Assembly (NCBI GenBank): GCA_038380435.1
Contig: JAWZYU010000028.1
Location: 20,816,201-20,880,200 of the forward strand
DNA length: 64,000 nt
Direction: 5' to 3'
Origin: Ryuthela nishihirai
Lineage: Eukaryota; Arthropoda; Arachnida; Araneae; Heptathelidae
Shown piece after piece: positions 53,690-64,000 of this stretch. Made by a program: the position numbers and the translations under genes. The notes below the pieces were generated by a model. It worked only from the letters and a program-made list of their open reading frames with translations. It did not search any database and was not told where the DNA came from. Within the stretch, counting starts at the first letter, position 1, and every line of letters starts with the position of its first letter.

Positions 53690-56600
53690 TTAAAAGATGT
53701 CCGAGTGTAAGTGGCTCGGACGTAAATTTGTGAAAAGTAAAATACAAACGACGTCAAGGTTAAAACATGGACATTCAATTAAAATATGTTTGATTGTTAA
53801 AATGGTGTCACAAAACTCGCACTTAGGTACGTCGTCCGCCCGTAGAAGAAACGAATGAGTAATATACGAGTGACCTAAGCGGAGCCGAGCAAGTACAACT
53901 TCCTCCTTGCGATTCCTGCGGTAACAAGACTGCCATGGTTTGATGATAGGCTTGATCTCAAAGAGCTTGTTTGTAAGCTGTTCCGACCAAGATCTCTGCC
54001 ACTGTGCCCGGAGCTCGGTGGTAAAACGCTGCCGGAAATCCAGATAGGGAACCGGCAACGGAGAGTCGGACAGGGGCGTGGCTGACTTGGCAGCAGCATC
54101 TGCCAAGTCATTGCCCCTAATCCCGACGTGACCGGGCACCCAACAGAAATGGATGGTGGTGGTGGCTGCCAGACGATATAGTTGCTGGCGGATCTTAGTA
54201 AGAACTGGGTGAGGCTGATGCCTCACCGAGATCAAAGCATGTAGCGAGCTAAGCGAGTCGGTGTAAAGCACACACCGACGATGATGCTTAGTCGCCACGT
54301 GGTCCAAGGCGAGGCTGATAGCGTGCAACTCTGCAGTGAAGATGGAACACTGCAGTGGGATCTGGTCTGCAATGATTACATCACAGCAGACCGTGGCCGA
54401 TCCCACTGAAGTGCCGGACTTCGAGCCATCTGTAAAGACAGGCAAGAAGTCCGGGTGCTCAGCACGATGGCTGGCAAAGAGTTGCCGGTACATACAGTCG
54501 GGTGTAAAGGCCTTCCCCGTCCTGCACAGGGAAAAATCGCAGGTAGGGGAAACAGCGAGCCATGGTGGAAGTGGCTCAGCTGTCGACTATGCAACGCTAT
54601 CGAGACTGGTGTTGATGTCTCTGAGGTAGCCTCGGACTCGCAAACCAAAAGGACGAATGGCAGTCGGCCGATTATTGTAAAGCATTTCCCACTTCGGACT
54701 GAAAACGCAGTCCCAAGTGGGATGGCCAGGCAGGGATCGCAATTTACAAGCATATTGTAGGGACAACTGCTGACGGCGAAGAGATAAAGATGGTTCATCA
54801 GTCTCAACGTAAAGACTCTGGACCGGTGAGGTGCGGAAGGCTCCCGTGCAAACACGGAGGGCCTGATGATGGAGGGGGTCCAGCACCTTCACCACCGAAT
54901 CCCGGGCCAAGTCGTACAAATGGGATCCGTAGTCCAGTTTCGATCGGACAAGTGCACGGTACAGGCGGAGCAAAGAACATCGGTCCGCCCCCCAAGAGAG
55001 GGAGGAGAGGACCTTGACGATGTTCAATGCTCGCGTGCACTTGGACCTGAGATGACGTATGTGAGGTAAAAAGGTCAATTTCCGATCGAATATGAGACCG
55101 AGAAACTTGGTCTCTGCCACAACTGGAATGATGTTACCCCCGAGCCGCAGCTTGGGATCCAGGTGAAGATTACGCTTGTGGCAAAAGTGCACACAAGCGG
55201 TCTTCTGTGAGGAGAACCGAAACCCGTTTGCCGTCGCCCAAACCGAAAGATTGTTCAGGGCAATTTGCAGTTGTCTTTCAATGACCCTCATGCTGGACGA
55301 TGAGCAAAAGATGCTAAAGTCATCAACATAGAGGGCATTGCCTACTGATGGAGGAAGTTGTCTAGTTATAGAATTAATCTTGACAGCGAAAAGCGTAACA
55401 CTCAGAACGCAGCCTTGTGGCACCCCCTGTTCTTGGGGGTACGGCTGCGACAGAGTGTTACCGACACGGACACGAAAAGAGCATGTCGATAAGAGTTGGA
55501 GATGAAGATCGGCATGTGACCTCTTAAGCCGAAACTGTGGAGGTCACGAAGAATGCCGATTCTCCAAGCCGTGTCGTACGCTTTTTCGATGTCGAAGAAA
55601 ATGGACACCAGGTGCTCTCTGCGCAAAAAGGAATTCCTGATCGCCGATTCGAGGCGGATCAGGTGGTCTAAAGTAGACCGGTGCCTGCGAAAGCCACACT
55701 GGGTGTTGGAAAGAAGGCCGTGATGTTCTAAATACCAGATGAGTCTGGCATTTACCATTCTTTCCAACACCTTGCACACGCAGCTCGTCAATGCGATTGG
55801 ACGATAATTGGAAGGAATCTTGGGATCTTTGCCTGGCTTGGGGAAGGCCAAGACGATGGCCTCCCGCCAGGAGTCCGGAAACTGCTCCTCGAGAAAAATG
55901 CGATTGAAGAGATGGAGCAGCCGATCCTTACTCGATGGTGAAAGATGTTGGAGCATGGCATAATGGACATTGTCCGGCCCTACAGAAGAGGCACGAGAAG
56001 AGTGCAGAGCAAGGCGAAGCTCCTCCACTGTGAATGGCCTGTTGTAAGGCTCCAGGCCATTCGAGTGGAAAGACAGCGGAGAGTGCTCCGCCCTGCCCTT
56101 CTGGGCCAGAAACTCGGGGGAGTAAGAGGAAGACGAAGAGATGGAAGAGAATGACTCCTCCAGAGTGTCAGCAATTGCTTTGGGATCAGCAATTGCCTGT
56201 CCATTGTGCTCCAGGATCGATAACGAGTGGGACGTGTAGTTCCCACTCATCTTCCGGACTTTATCCCACACGACCTTAGAAGTAGTCGTGCAGGTAATAG
56301 AAGATGTATACTTGATCCAAGATTCCTTCTGGCTCTGGCGTCGGACGAAACGAGCTTTCACCCTGGCGCGTTTGAAATTTTCGAGGTTGGGGGTTGTCGG
56401 ATATCTCCGAAACACCCCCCAAGCCTTGTTCTGAGCCTTACGAGCTGCGGTGCAATCTGGATTCCACCACGGTTTTGGAAAGCGAGGAAACCGTGTAGAA
56501 GTTTGAGGATTGGTTGATGCAGCTGCATCTACGATACAGTCCGTTATCTCCGCTACTGCCACATTGATTGGCTCCTGGCTGACAGAGTGGTCATCGAGCT

Positions 56601-57328
56601 CAGAGAGCAGCTCGAAACCACTCCAGTCAGCCCGATCGAGCCTCCACCGCGAGACGCGTGAAGGGCTGCAAGGCCCCCCACGCGAGATGGTGCACACCAC
56701 GGGGAGGTGATCACTTCCATAAGGGTTGTCCTCGACCTCCCATGTAAAGAGTGGAAGGATCGAGGAGGAGCAGATGGTGAGGTCAATGGCAGTGAAAGAG
56801 CGGGTTGGGGAGTGAAAGTAAGTACTGACACCGGTGTTCAACAGGGAGAGAGAAGGATCCAGGAGCCACTGCTCCAGGACCCCGCCCCTCCCGTTGGTGT
56901 CAGCACTGCCCAAAGTGGACTGTGTCCGCTGAGGTCCCCCATAATGAGGAAGGGGGACGGCAGCTGCGAGACGAGATCATCAAGGTCTTCCTGGAAGACG
57001 ATGCTCCCAGGTGGAAGATATACAGAGCAGCAGTCAGCGAGAACCCCACGAAGAGACGGATGGCTACCGCCTCTAAGTTGGTGGTGAGGGGTACGACCTG
57101 GAATGGAGAATGGTTGCTCACGAGGATGGCGACACCCCTGCGAGCCGGACCATCTCCATTCCAGTCCCGGCGAACTAGTGAAAAGTGCCGGATCGTGGGA
57201 TCTGTGACTGGCTGCAAGTATGTCTCCTGCAGGCACACACAGATGGGCTGGTGTGCCTGAAGGAGGGCCTTGATGTCGTCAAGATTCCTCTGGAATCCAC
57301 GACAATTCCATTGTAGGAGTGTGGCCAT
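53690..57328 (-). pseudogene. LINE ORF2 (endonuclease-RT-RNase H), broken
   Basis: Endonuclease begins at ATG 57328 (LLQWNCRGFQRNL, then CLQETYL). The frame shifts near 57040 and again near 56900, after which the endonuclease end (SDHLPVVCTISR) is read in a third frame. RT follows in that frame (NYRPIALTS, GFRRHRSTLDHL, FFDIEKAYDTAW). Another shift near 55500 leads to PQGCVLSVTLF and the catalytic box LYVDDF, here YVDD. A stop at 54587 interrupts the linker. RNase H follows at 54493-53690 (FTDGSKSG, FTAELHAISLAL, YTDSLSSLHAL, GNDLADAAAKSA). Multiple lesions mean it is a dead copy. I give no repaired reading. Confidence 0.85.
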
Positions 57329-57329
57329 C

Positions 57330-58610
57330 TCAGGACTTAGAAGAGTGGGCGGACAACAAGTTTCTATTCAGCTTAACCGCCGCGGAGGACGGTTTACTGA
57401 ATAGGGGGCGGTCGGTATCCATGTCCTCGGAATCGTCCGAGGGGCATGGATCGGTGACCGCCCTTTGTGGCGCTGTTATTTTCTTTTTTGGCCCCGGTGG
57501 GGGCCCCTTCGGTTTTGAAGGTCTTGCTGTCTGAGGACGGGAAGGAGGAGGCCTTCCGGTGGAGGTGGAAGGCTGTGTTGCAGGAATAGAAACTGGGGTT
57601 GATGTCGAAGTCGACACCACCCTCGGTCTCGCCTGCGTGAGGAGGTACTTGGCTGCGAGCGAGAAAGACTCAGTAGGTGGTACACTGATGTCAGTCTGCA
57701 CCGCCACTGAAGTCATTGGAACGATGGGCTTCCCAATTACTGCACTGGCATAGGAAACCTTGCCAGGCAGGGCGGGCGGTGCAGCAAGCTTTCTCGCCTC
57801 AGCATAAGAAATGTTGTTTACTACTTTCAAGCGTTGCACCTCCTTTTCCTCCTTCCACTTCGGACAGTCGCGGGAGTACGCCGGATGTTCGCCACTGCAG
57901 TTCACACAGCATGCCTTTTCTGCTGTGCAGTCAGGATCGAGATGATCCTTACTGCCACAGCGAGCACAGGTGGGCTTGCCCCTGCATGCTGTGCTGGCGT
58001 GACCGTATATCTGACACTGAAAACAGCGCAGAGGGTTTGGGATATACGGCCGAACCTCACAATGTAAGTATCCTGCCTTGATGTAAGAAGGCAGGCGTGG
58101 CGAATTAAAGGTGACAATCAGCACCCGGGTTGGTGTCAATTTCCCATCACGGCGTGTCGGAACCCGATGGACCGCTGTTACTCCTTGAGGTGTGAGTTCT
58201 GAGAGGATTTCCTCCTCAGTGACTTTGAGGAGGCCCCACTCAGGGATCACACCCCGAGAGGAATTCAAAGTTTTATGGGGAGTGACTTCGACAGCCACCC
58301 CACCAATATCTTTTACTTTCAGGAGCAGTTCGGAGTGTTTTGAACAAGCGGTCTCAACCTGCAAGTCGCCAGATCGTAAGCGCTTGACAGATTTCGGCTC
58401 TCCCGCAAGACCTTTTAAACCTTTGTTGACGAAAAAAGGGGACATGTCCCCAAGCACCTGATCACCCGTGGAGTGGATGATCAAGAACTTTGGGAACGAA
58501 GACACAGACACAGAAGACGATGGCAGAGATAACGGAGACAAGGACGAAGACGGGGGTTCATGTCGAGCCCTCTTGTTGGCGGTGATCGCATTTTCATCAT
58601 TCACTCGCAT
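57330..58610 (-). CDS. LINE ORF1 (gag-like, CCHC zinc knuckles)
   Basis: The product is 426 aa, open from ATG 58610. It would coat the LINE RNA. A Ser-rich start is followed by an RRM-like region (~50-210: FLIIHSTGD..., VHRVPTRRDGKLTPTRVLIV). Three cysteine knuckles follow at ~213-270 (CFQCQIYGHASTAC, CARCGSKDHLDPDC, CCVNCSGEHPAYSRDC), then a Pro/Ser/Thr-rich tail. ORF1 is intact although ORF2 is not. Its stop lies one base before the ORF2 ATG. Confidence 0.85.
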   Translation of the reverse strand: MRVNDENAITANKRARHEPPSSSLSPLSLPSSSVSVSSFPKFLIIHSTGDQVLGDMSPFFVNKGLKGLAGEPKSVKRLRSGDLQVETACSKHSELLLKVKDIGGVAVEVTPHKTLNSSRGVIPEWGLLKVTEEEILSELTPQGVTAVHRVPTRRDGKLTPTRVLIVTFNSPRLPSYIKAGYLHCEVRPYIPNPLRCFQCQIYGHASTACRGKPTCARCGSKDHLDPDCTAEKACCVNCSGEHPAYSRDCPKWKEEKEVQRLKVVNNISYAEARKLAAPPALPGKVSYASAVIGKPIVPMTSVAVQTDISVPPTESFSLAAKYLLTQARPRVVSTSTSTPVSIPATQPSTSTGRPPPSRPQTARPSKPKGPPPGPKKKITAPQRAVTDPCPSDDSEDMDTDRPLFSKPSSAAVKLNRNLLSAHSSKS

Positions 58611-59302
58611 GTTTGGTTTTGTGTGGTTCAGTGCCCGCTGTCCCCACCCTCCACGGAGCCCAACAAGGGGACGCCCAGTCGGGCGCCAGGGCTACGCAGG
58701 CACTATACCCACACAGACAGTGAGCCAAGCCCTCACAAATAAATACAAGGAAAATGAAAAGAGAAATGTGCAGAACAAAAACGTTCTACACAAAAGAAAC
58801 AAAGCTTAAAATAACAAAATTGTGAATGGCCAACCTGGCCTCAAAAAGAAAAGATAACGACAAAAGGAAAATAAGTTGTGAGGAAACTTGTAAACCTGTA
58901 CCCGGACCGTGGGCAAGGTTACTCACCGCTCTGCACGGTTGACCCTAGCAGGACCTGCCCACCAGCCGATTGCTCCTGGGGGGGCCACCCCAGGAGCTCC
59001 CGTTTACCGGAAGCAGAGGCCAAAGCAGTGTATAGCAGAGGCCCCGGAATCCGCTGCCCAGCCCCGCGACAGACAGGCTCCCCAATGGCAAGACGGCCAA
59101 AGGGGACCACGCCAGTCATGAGCTGAGGAGAGAAGACGGGGACCCCCGAGCAACTACCAGGATCCTCCTTTCCCAGGACACGGGTCTCCACGCACGGCAA
59201 ACACGTGGGCGAGCGTTTAGGACCCTGCGAAGGTAGCCGAGCCAGCGGAACCTTCACAGGGTGGTCCCCCTCACCGCGTACAGGTGCTCACACCGAGGGG
59301 GC

Positions 59303-59405
59303 CAGCTGTTGGGAGACAGATGGTAGCCTCCCGTCGAGGCCATCCAATGTGTTCTTTAACATTGGGTTGTTTTACCTCTGAGTGAGTTGGGTTGTTTTAC
59401 CTCTA
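59303..59405 (-). mobile_element. SINE-A fragment between the two LINE 5' monomers
   Basis: Part of a SINE-A body (CAGCTGTTGGGAGACAGATG to TTTACCTCTGAG) lies exactly between two copies of the GC-rich LINE-leader monomer. Confidence 0.75.
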
Positions 59406-59730
59406 CAATGGCAAGACGGCCAACGGGGACCACGCCAGTCATGAGCTGAGGAGAGAAGACGGGGACCCCCGAGCAACTACCAGGATCCTCCTTTCCCGAG
59501 ACATGGGTCTCCGCGCACGGCAAACACGCGGGCGAGCGTTTAGGACCCTGAGAAGGTAACCGAGCCAGCGGAACCTTCACAGGGTGGTCCCCCTCACCAC
59601 GTACAGGCGCTCACACCGAGGGGGTTTCCCCGATGCATCCTCAACGTAAAGCACTCTCTGTAGAAGCTTCTAAATAAGTGACGATTGATTCATTTTTAGG
59701 CACTGCATCGTTTTTCATTGGCTTTAAGTT

Positions 59731-59935
59731 CCGTCCCGTGGCCGAGTGGTTAGCACGCTTGGCTACTGATCTAAAAGTCTTGGGTTCGAGCACCAGGTAA
59801 GGCATGGATGCTTGTTATTGTTTTTCTGCTGAGGTCCTGTCAACCTCACAGACCTCCTACTATATCACATAAACTTGACAGCCTCCTGTCAGACCTCTGT
59901 GGCAAGCAGTTGCTTGAGGGGGTATTTATTTTTCG
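59731..59935 (+). mobile_element. SINE-B, full length
   Basis: Head CCCGTGGCCGAGTGGTTAGC through end GCAGTTGCTTGAGGGGGTAT. Confidence 0.88.
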
Positions 59936-60064
59936 TGGTTGGGTGTAATGAGCCACGATTGGACAAGAAAATCTTTAAAGGAAAATTACCACTTCATTCT
60001 TTATACGAAACGGAATATAGTTGTCAGGTTTATGCACTACGCAAAGTAATTTGCTTCACCAATT

Positions 60065-60150
60065 CATAAAACAGTTTATGTTATATAAACTGTTTTATGT
60101 CACTGGTCGTTGTAATTTGTCTTTCAACAAATTGCAACGACCAGTGACAT
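60065..60150. repeat. Two adjoining hairpins
   Basis: First: 15-bp arms around CATAAAACAGTTTAT (60065-60099). Second: ~24-bp arms around TGTCACTGGTCGTTGTAA with one G:T pair and a 6-base loop (60097-60150). Confidence 0.85.
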
Positions 60151-60305
60151 AAATGTGACATAAAATTTGGGACTAAATTGATGCATTAGTGTTCTGGCCC
60201 GAGAGAGAAAAAGTTTCAATCTCCTCGTGGAAATTTTTTCAAGCTTCTTATGTACCCCTGAGCTGTAATCGAAATATCAGCCATTTGTATAAATTTTACT
60301 TGTAT

Positions 60306-60356
60306 ATATTTGATTTCAGGAACGCTAAAGAGATTAGCGTTCCTGAAATCAAATAT
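60306..60356. repeat. Perfect hairpin, 22-23-bp arms
   Basis: ATATTTGATTTCAGGAACGC arm, loop about AAGAGAT, exact complement. Confidence 0.88.
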
Positions 60357-60765
60357 TTCTTGGTCGGGAATGATTGAGAACGGAATTTGTAAGAAATAGT
60401 CATATTGAGACCAAAGGAAAATGTAAAAGAACCTGAGACAAAGACAGAAACATATATTTTTGAAAACGTTAAATAAATTTTTAATCCCAATTAACGTTAC
60501 CAGCAGATAATATAAATGATAGATATCTATATAATATTTGTCTATTGAGTAATTACATTACGCAGTAAATGTTAGTTTGGTGCTTCGAATATGCTTCCAT
60601 TAAAATCCTATTTTACTAATTCAAGCCTTGAGAACAATTTATGTTACCTCTTGCTCTCATGTTATCATCATAACATGTTTAGCAGTCAATTAAGAATAAC
60701 AGCAGTGCAATCAACATGGAACATTTTTTCTCGTTTTTCGAAAGTTCTTCTTAACAAGAAGGTGT

Positions 60766-61322
60766 TGTTGGGTTGGGTTGTTTTACCTCTGAGCGGCACT
60801 TTTTTGCACACCATGGGCTAAATGGCCAGGTCACGTACACCCCGAAGGCTCAGAGAACGTTGGGGGAGGGGACCCACTGGAACAGCTGCTGGGAAACAGA
60901 TGGTAGCCTCCCGTCAAGGCCATCCAGCGTGTTCTTTAACGTTGGGTTGTTTTACCTCTGAGCGGCACTTTTTTGCACACCATGGGCTAAATGGCCAGGT
61001 CACAAGGACCCCGAAGGCTCAGAGAAGGTTGGGGGAGGCCACTGGAACAGCTGTTGGGAGACAGATGGTAGCCTCCCGTCAAGGCCATCCAGCGTGTTCT
61101 CTAACGTGTACAGGGTATGGCTCTCCCACACACGGGACCACGGCTTAACGTCCCATCCGACGGACGGCGACCTTTCCAAGCCCATCGGTGTCCCCTAGTG
61201 ACCGTGGGCAGGGCGGGGAATTTTGCGGAGATAAATCTGAACGCTGACCCAGCTGGGACTAGAACGTGGGAACTGCAGATTACGAGCCTGGCGCGCTACC
61301 GACTGAGCCACCCCCGCCCCGG
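60766..61322 (-). mobile_element. SINE-A (antisense) with duplicated 3' body
   Basis: A partial body (60766-60941) abuts a full copy (60942-61322), both antisense. The junction GTTGGGTTGTTTTACC is the same as in the tandem copy set at 20072-21117, suggesting a recurrent duplication route. Confidence 0.87.
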
Positions 61323-62269
61323 GGTGACAGAAGTGCAAGTGAGTGGCAGATCCGTTTCGTGCTCCACCCACAGAGATTGCATTGTGACATCAGAAGTCAT
61401 CGCGAACAAGATGGAGAGAGTGAGCGGTGGCAGTCAGCTTTAGCAAGGGGTTAACTGTCGTGGCGAGTTACGGCGTCGCCTCTTTCTTCTGACCTACTTC
61501 TTTGGCCTTGGCTTACTTCCCTCCAGGAGACAGAAGGATGCTGCGAAGCAAAGCCACGTGAGTTCCCAGCGCGCAGAGCAATTTATTGCCTCGCGCTCTT
61601 TCTCTCCTTTGAAAGTTACCTGGACAAGGGGTAAGAGGACTAGGTGGGGGGGGAGGGGTAGAAATTCCGCTCCACTACAATCCCAAAGAAGGATTTCATG
61701 AAATTCCATCTCCTCCCGCACTGATTACAGTGGAGTTTTATTATCATCCTCCCCCAACCCCTACCTTAACCTCCACTCAACAAACTTTAAAAGAGATAAA
61801 ACTTTCAATTTCTTTCTTTTAATCTCCTTGAGGTATAAATCTTTCGAGATTAAAAGTTTCGAAATAAATTTTCTGATTCATATAAATTCGAACAATTCGG
61901 AATTAAAGGAAAAGAATGAGGCGCTCGTTTTTGATAACCTTCACTGCCTTGCACCTGGAAGGTTACACGTGTTGTTCACATATCAATTGAACATTTTTTA
62001 CAAGCACTACTTACTGTAATAACTGCAGTTGCTTTTCTTGCTATTGTGATATACATCAATTCCTCGTTCCCATATTCAGTTTACATGTTTTCGGTTTTAC
62101 AACCACTTTCCTTTTATACGATTAGAGTCACCTGTTTGACACGATATGCGGATTGAGAATCTTTTTTTTCTTCGTATATGTAGATATATAATGCACATTA
62201 TGAAGTAGCAATCGTATAGCGTTGAGAGAGATTATTAGGCTGTCATCCCAAAATAAAAATTAACAAATC
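61323..62269. other. Unique DNA
   Basis: 61323-61720 has mixed composition with short frames on both strands, none recognisable; the rest is AT-rich. Confidence 0.45.
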
Positions 62270-63785
62270 GTTTTAGTTGATGATTTATTTTCAAGAATAA
62301 ATAGATTATGGTAATTTAACCAACAATATAAATAGATAATGGTAATTATCATTCCCAAAATGAAAATTAACTAAATGGTTATAGTTGATGATTTATTTTC
62401 AAGTATAAATATATAATGGTAATTTATCCCACAATATAAATAGATAATGGTAATTATCATTCCCAAAATGAAAATTAACTAAATGGTTTTAGTTGATGAA
62501 TTATTTTCAAGAATAAATAGATTATGGTAATTTATCCCACACTATAAATAGATAACGGTAATTATCATTCCCAAAATAAAAATTAACTAAATGGTTTTAA
62601 ATGATGATTTATTTTCAAGAAATAATAAATAATGCCAATTTATCCCACAACATAAATAGATAATGGTAATTATCATTCCTAAATGAAAATTTACTAAATG
62701 GTTTTAGTTGATGATTTATTTTCAAGAATAAATAGATAATGGTAATTTATCCCACAATATAAATAGATAATGGTAATTATCATTCCCAAAATGAAAATTA
62801 ACTAAATGGTTTTAGTTGATGATTTATTTTCAAGAACAAATAGAATATGATAATTTATCCCACAATATAAATAGATAATGGTAATTATCATTCCCAAAAT
62901 GAAAATTAACTAAATGGTTATAGTTGATGATTTATTTTCAAGAAATAATAAATAATGCCAATTTATCCCACAACATAAATAGATAATGGTAATTATCATT
63001 CCTAAATGAAAATTTACTAAATGGTTTTAGTTAATGATTTATTTTCAAGAATAAATAGATTATGGTAATTTATCCCACAATATAAATAGATAATGGTAAT
63101 TATCATTCCCAAAATGAAAATTAACTAAATGGTTATAGTTGATGATTTATTTTCAAGAATAAATAGATAATGGTAATTTATCCCACAATATAAATAGATA
63201 ATGGTAATTATCATTCCCAAAATGAAAATTAACTAAATGGTTTTAGTTGATGATTTATTTTCAAGAATAAATAGAATATGGTAATTTATCCAACAATATA
63301 AATAGATAATGGTAATTATCATTCCCAAAATGAAAATTAACTAAATTGTTATAGTTGATGATTTATTTTCAAGAAATAATAAATAATGCCAATTTATCCC
63401 ACAACATAAATAGATAATGGTAATTATCATTCCTAAATGAAAATTTACTAAATGGTTTTAGTTAATGATTTATTTTCAAGAATAAATAGATTATGGTAAT
63501 TTATCCCACAATATAAATAGATAATGGTAATTATCATTCCCAAAATGAAAATTAACTAAATGGTTTTAGTTGATGATTTATTTTCAAGAATAAATAGAAT
63601 ATGGCAATTTATCCCACAATATAAATAGATAATGGTAATTATCATTCCTAAATGAAAATTTACTAAATGGTTTTAGTTAATGATTTATTTTCAAGAATAA
63701 ATAGATTATGGTAATTTAACCCACACTATAAATAGATAACGGTAATTATCATTCCCAAAATAAAAATTAACTAAATGGTTTCAAC
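62270..63785. repeat. 108-bp AT-rich tandem array
   Basis: About 14 units containing GATGATTTATTTTCAAGAAT and ATGGTAATTATCATTCCCAA. Two sub-variants (CCCAAAATGAAAATTAAC and CCTAAATGAAAATTTAC) alternate in blocks. Confidence 0.94.
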
Positions 63786-64000
63786 GTGATCTGCTTCCTC
63801 CCGCTCTCGCGGTTTGCAGAGCGGACGTCATTTGCCTCCCTCAAGGCCGCCAACAGCAAACAAAACAAACAAAAACCGGAGCACGAGAGTGGGGTGGGGA
63901 CGGCGGGAGAAATTTCTCACGTGGCGACCACCTTGCGCACGTGATAAGAGAGTGTGACCTGGTCTTGGGAGATTGCATGTAGGCTGGTTTCGCCAAATGG
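63786..64000. other. GC-rich unique DNA at the window edge
   Basis: Abrupt change from the AT-rich array to GC-rich sequence with CACGTG-type motifs (63918-63942); may be the edge of another element or a promoter region, cut by the window. Confidence 0.4.

Larger units (their letters stand above)
53300..59630 (-). mobile_element. Decayed I/jockey-group non-LTR retrotransposon (LINE)
   Basis: Order on - is: 5' region with two copies of a ~215-bp GC-rich monomer (59408-59622 and 59089-59300), ORF1 with zinc knuckles (58610-57330), then ORF2 with apurinic-type endonuclease, reverse transcriptase and RNase H (57328-53690), then a 3' tail to about 53300. RNase H after the RT points to the I group or related lineages. 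ORF2 has at least three frameshifts and one stop, so it is not autonomous now. The exact ends and any target duplication were not resolved. Confidence 0.85.
59936..60765. other. Unique AT-rich DNA with hairpins
   Basis: Contains the hairpins at 60065-60150 and 60306-60356; no gene. Confidence 0.5.

Noticed and set aside
54336..58809. + strand frames opposite the LINE
   Set aside because: Antisense shadows of ORF1 and ORF2.

Overview
This is animal nuclear DNA, most likely from an arthropod and probably a chelicerate or spider. That guess rests on the texture of the sequence: AT-rich DNA packed with tRNA-derived SINEs, TA-target MITEs, long minisatellites and a decayed non-LTR retrotransposon. 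I see no intact conventional host gene. Almost everything recognisable is a mobile element or a tandem repeat.

The centrepiece is a complete Maverick/Polinton (adintovirus-type) element at 23266-41481 (18,216 bp). It is bounded by ~190-bp terminal inverted repeats, of which the outer 135 bp match exactly, that start AGT and end ACT. A perfect 6-bp target duplication (GGCGCA) flanks it. It sits inside a 61-bp minisatellite that continues in the same direction on both sides (22260-23265 and 41482-41690). The left two-thirds is read on the + strand. In order it holds a small proline-rich accessory gene, an exonuclease-like gene, a PC4-like gene with two domains, a membrane-anchored PC4-like gene, an integrase with a C-terminal chromodomain, penton (minor capsid), a pVI-like protein, the double-jelly-roll major capsid, an adenain-like maturation protease, an A32-like packaging ATPase, a pX/mu-like protein and a small basic protein. 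From the membrane PC4-like gene to the small basic protein each gene overlaps the next by 4-97 nt, as in an operon. On the - strand lies the protein-primed family B DNA polymerase (pPolB). Its 3.77-kb main exon appears to be spliced to three small upstream exons. All introns are phase 2, and two of the three are packed with ~118-bp tandem repeats. A TATA box lies upstream of exon 1. All genes read here are open, so the element looks young and possibly still competent; this is inferred from sequence alone.

The left flank (1-22250) holds many copies of SINE family A (tRNA-Met-like head, ~385 bp), SINE family B (second tRNA-like head), Tc1-like palindromic MITEs, a hAT MITE with an 8-bp target duplication, a 33-bp minisatellite (5610-6090) and a 2.5-kb 27/23-bp minisatellite (16107-18655). 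The right flank (41690-64000) holds more of the same families, a piggyBac-like MITE, a ~28-copy 128-bp array built from a hAT-like end (46285-49800), a pogo-like MITE, a TIR element with CCGTATATTTCC ends, a broken I/jockey-group LINE on the - strand (about 53300-59630) and a 108-bp AT-rich array (62270-63780).

Working picture of the Polinton: integrase and TIRs move it, pPolB copies it, and the capsid, penton, protease and ATPase set could build and fill a particle. The chromodomain on the integrase and the insertion into satellite DNA fit a preference for repetitive chromatin, although one insertion proves nothing.
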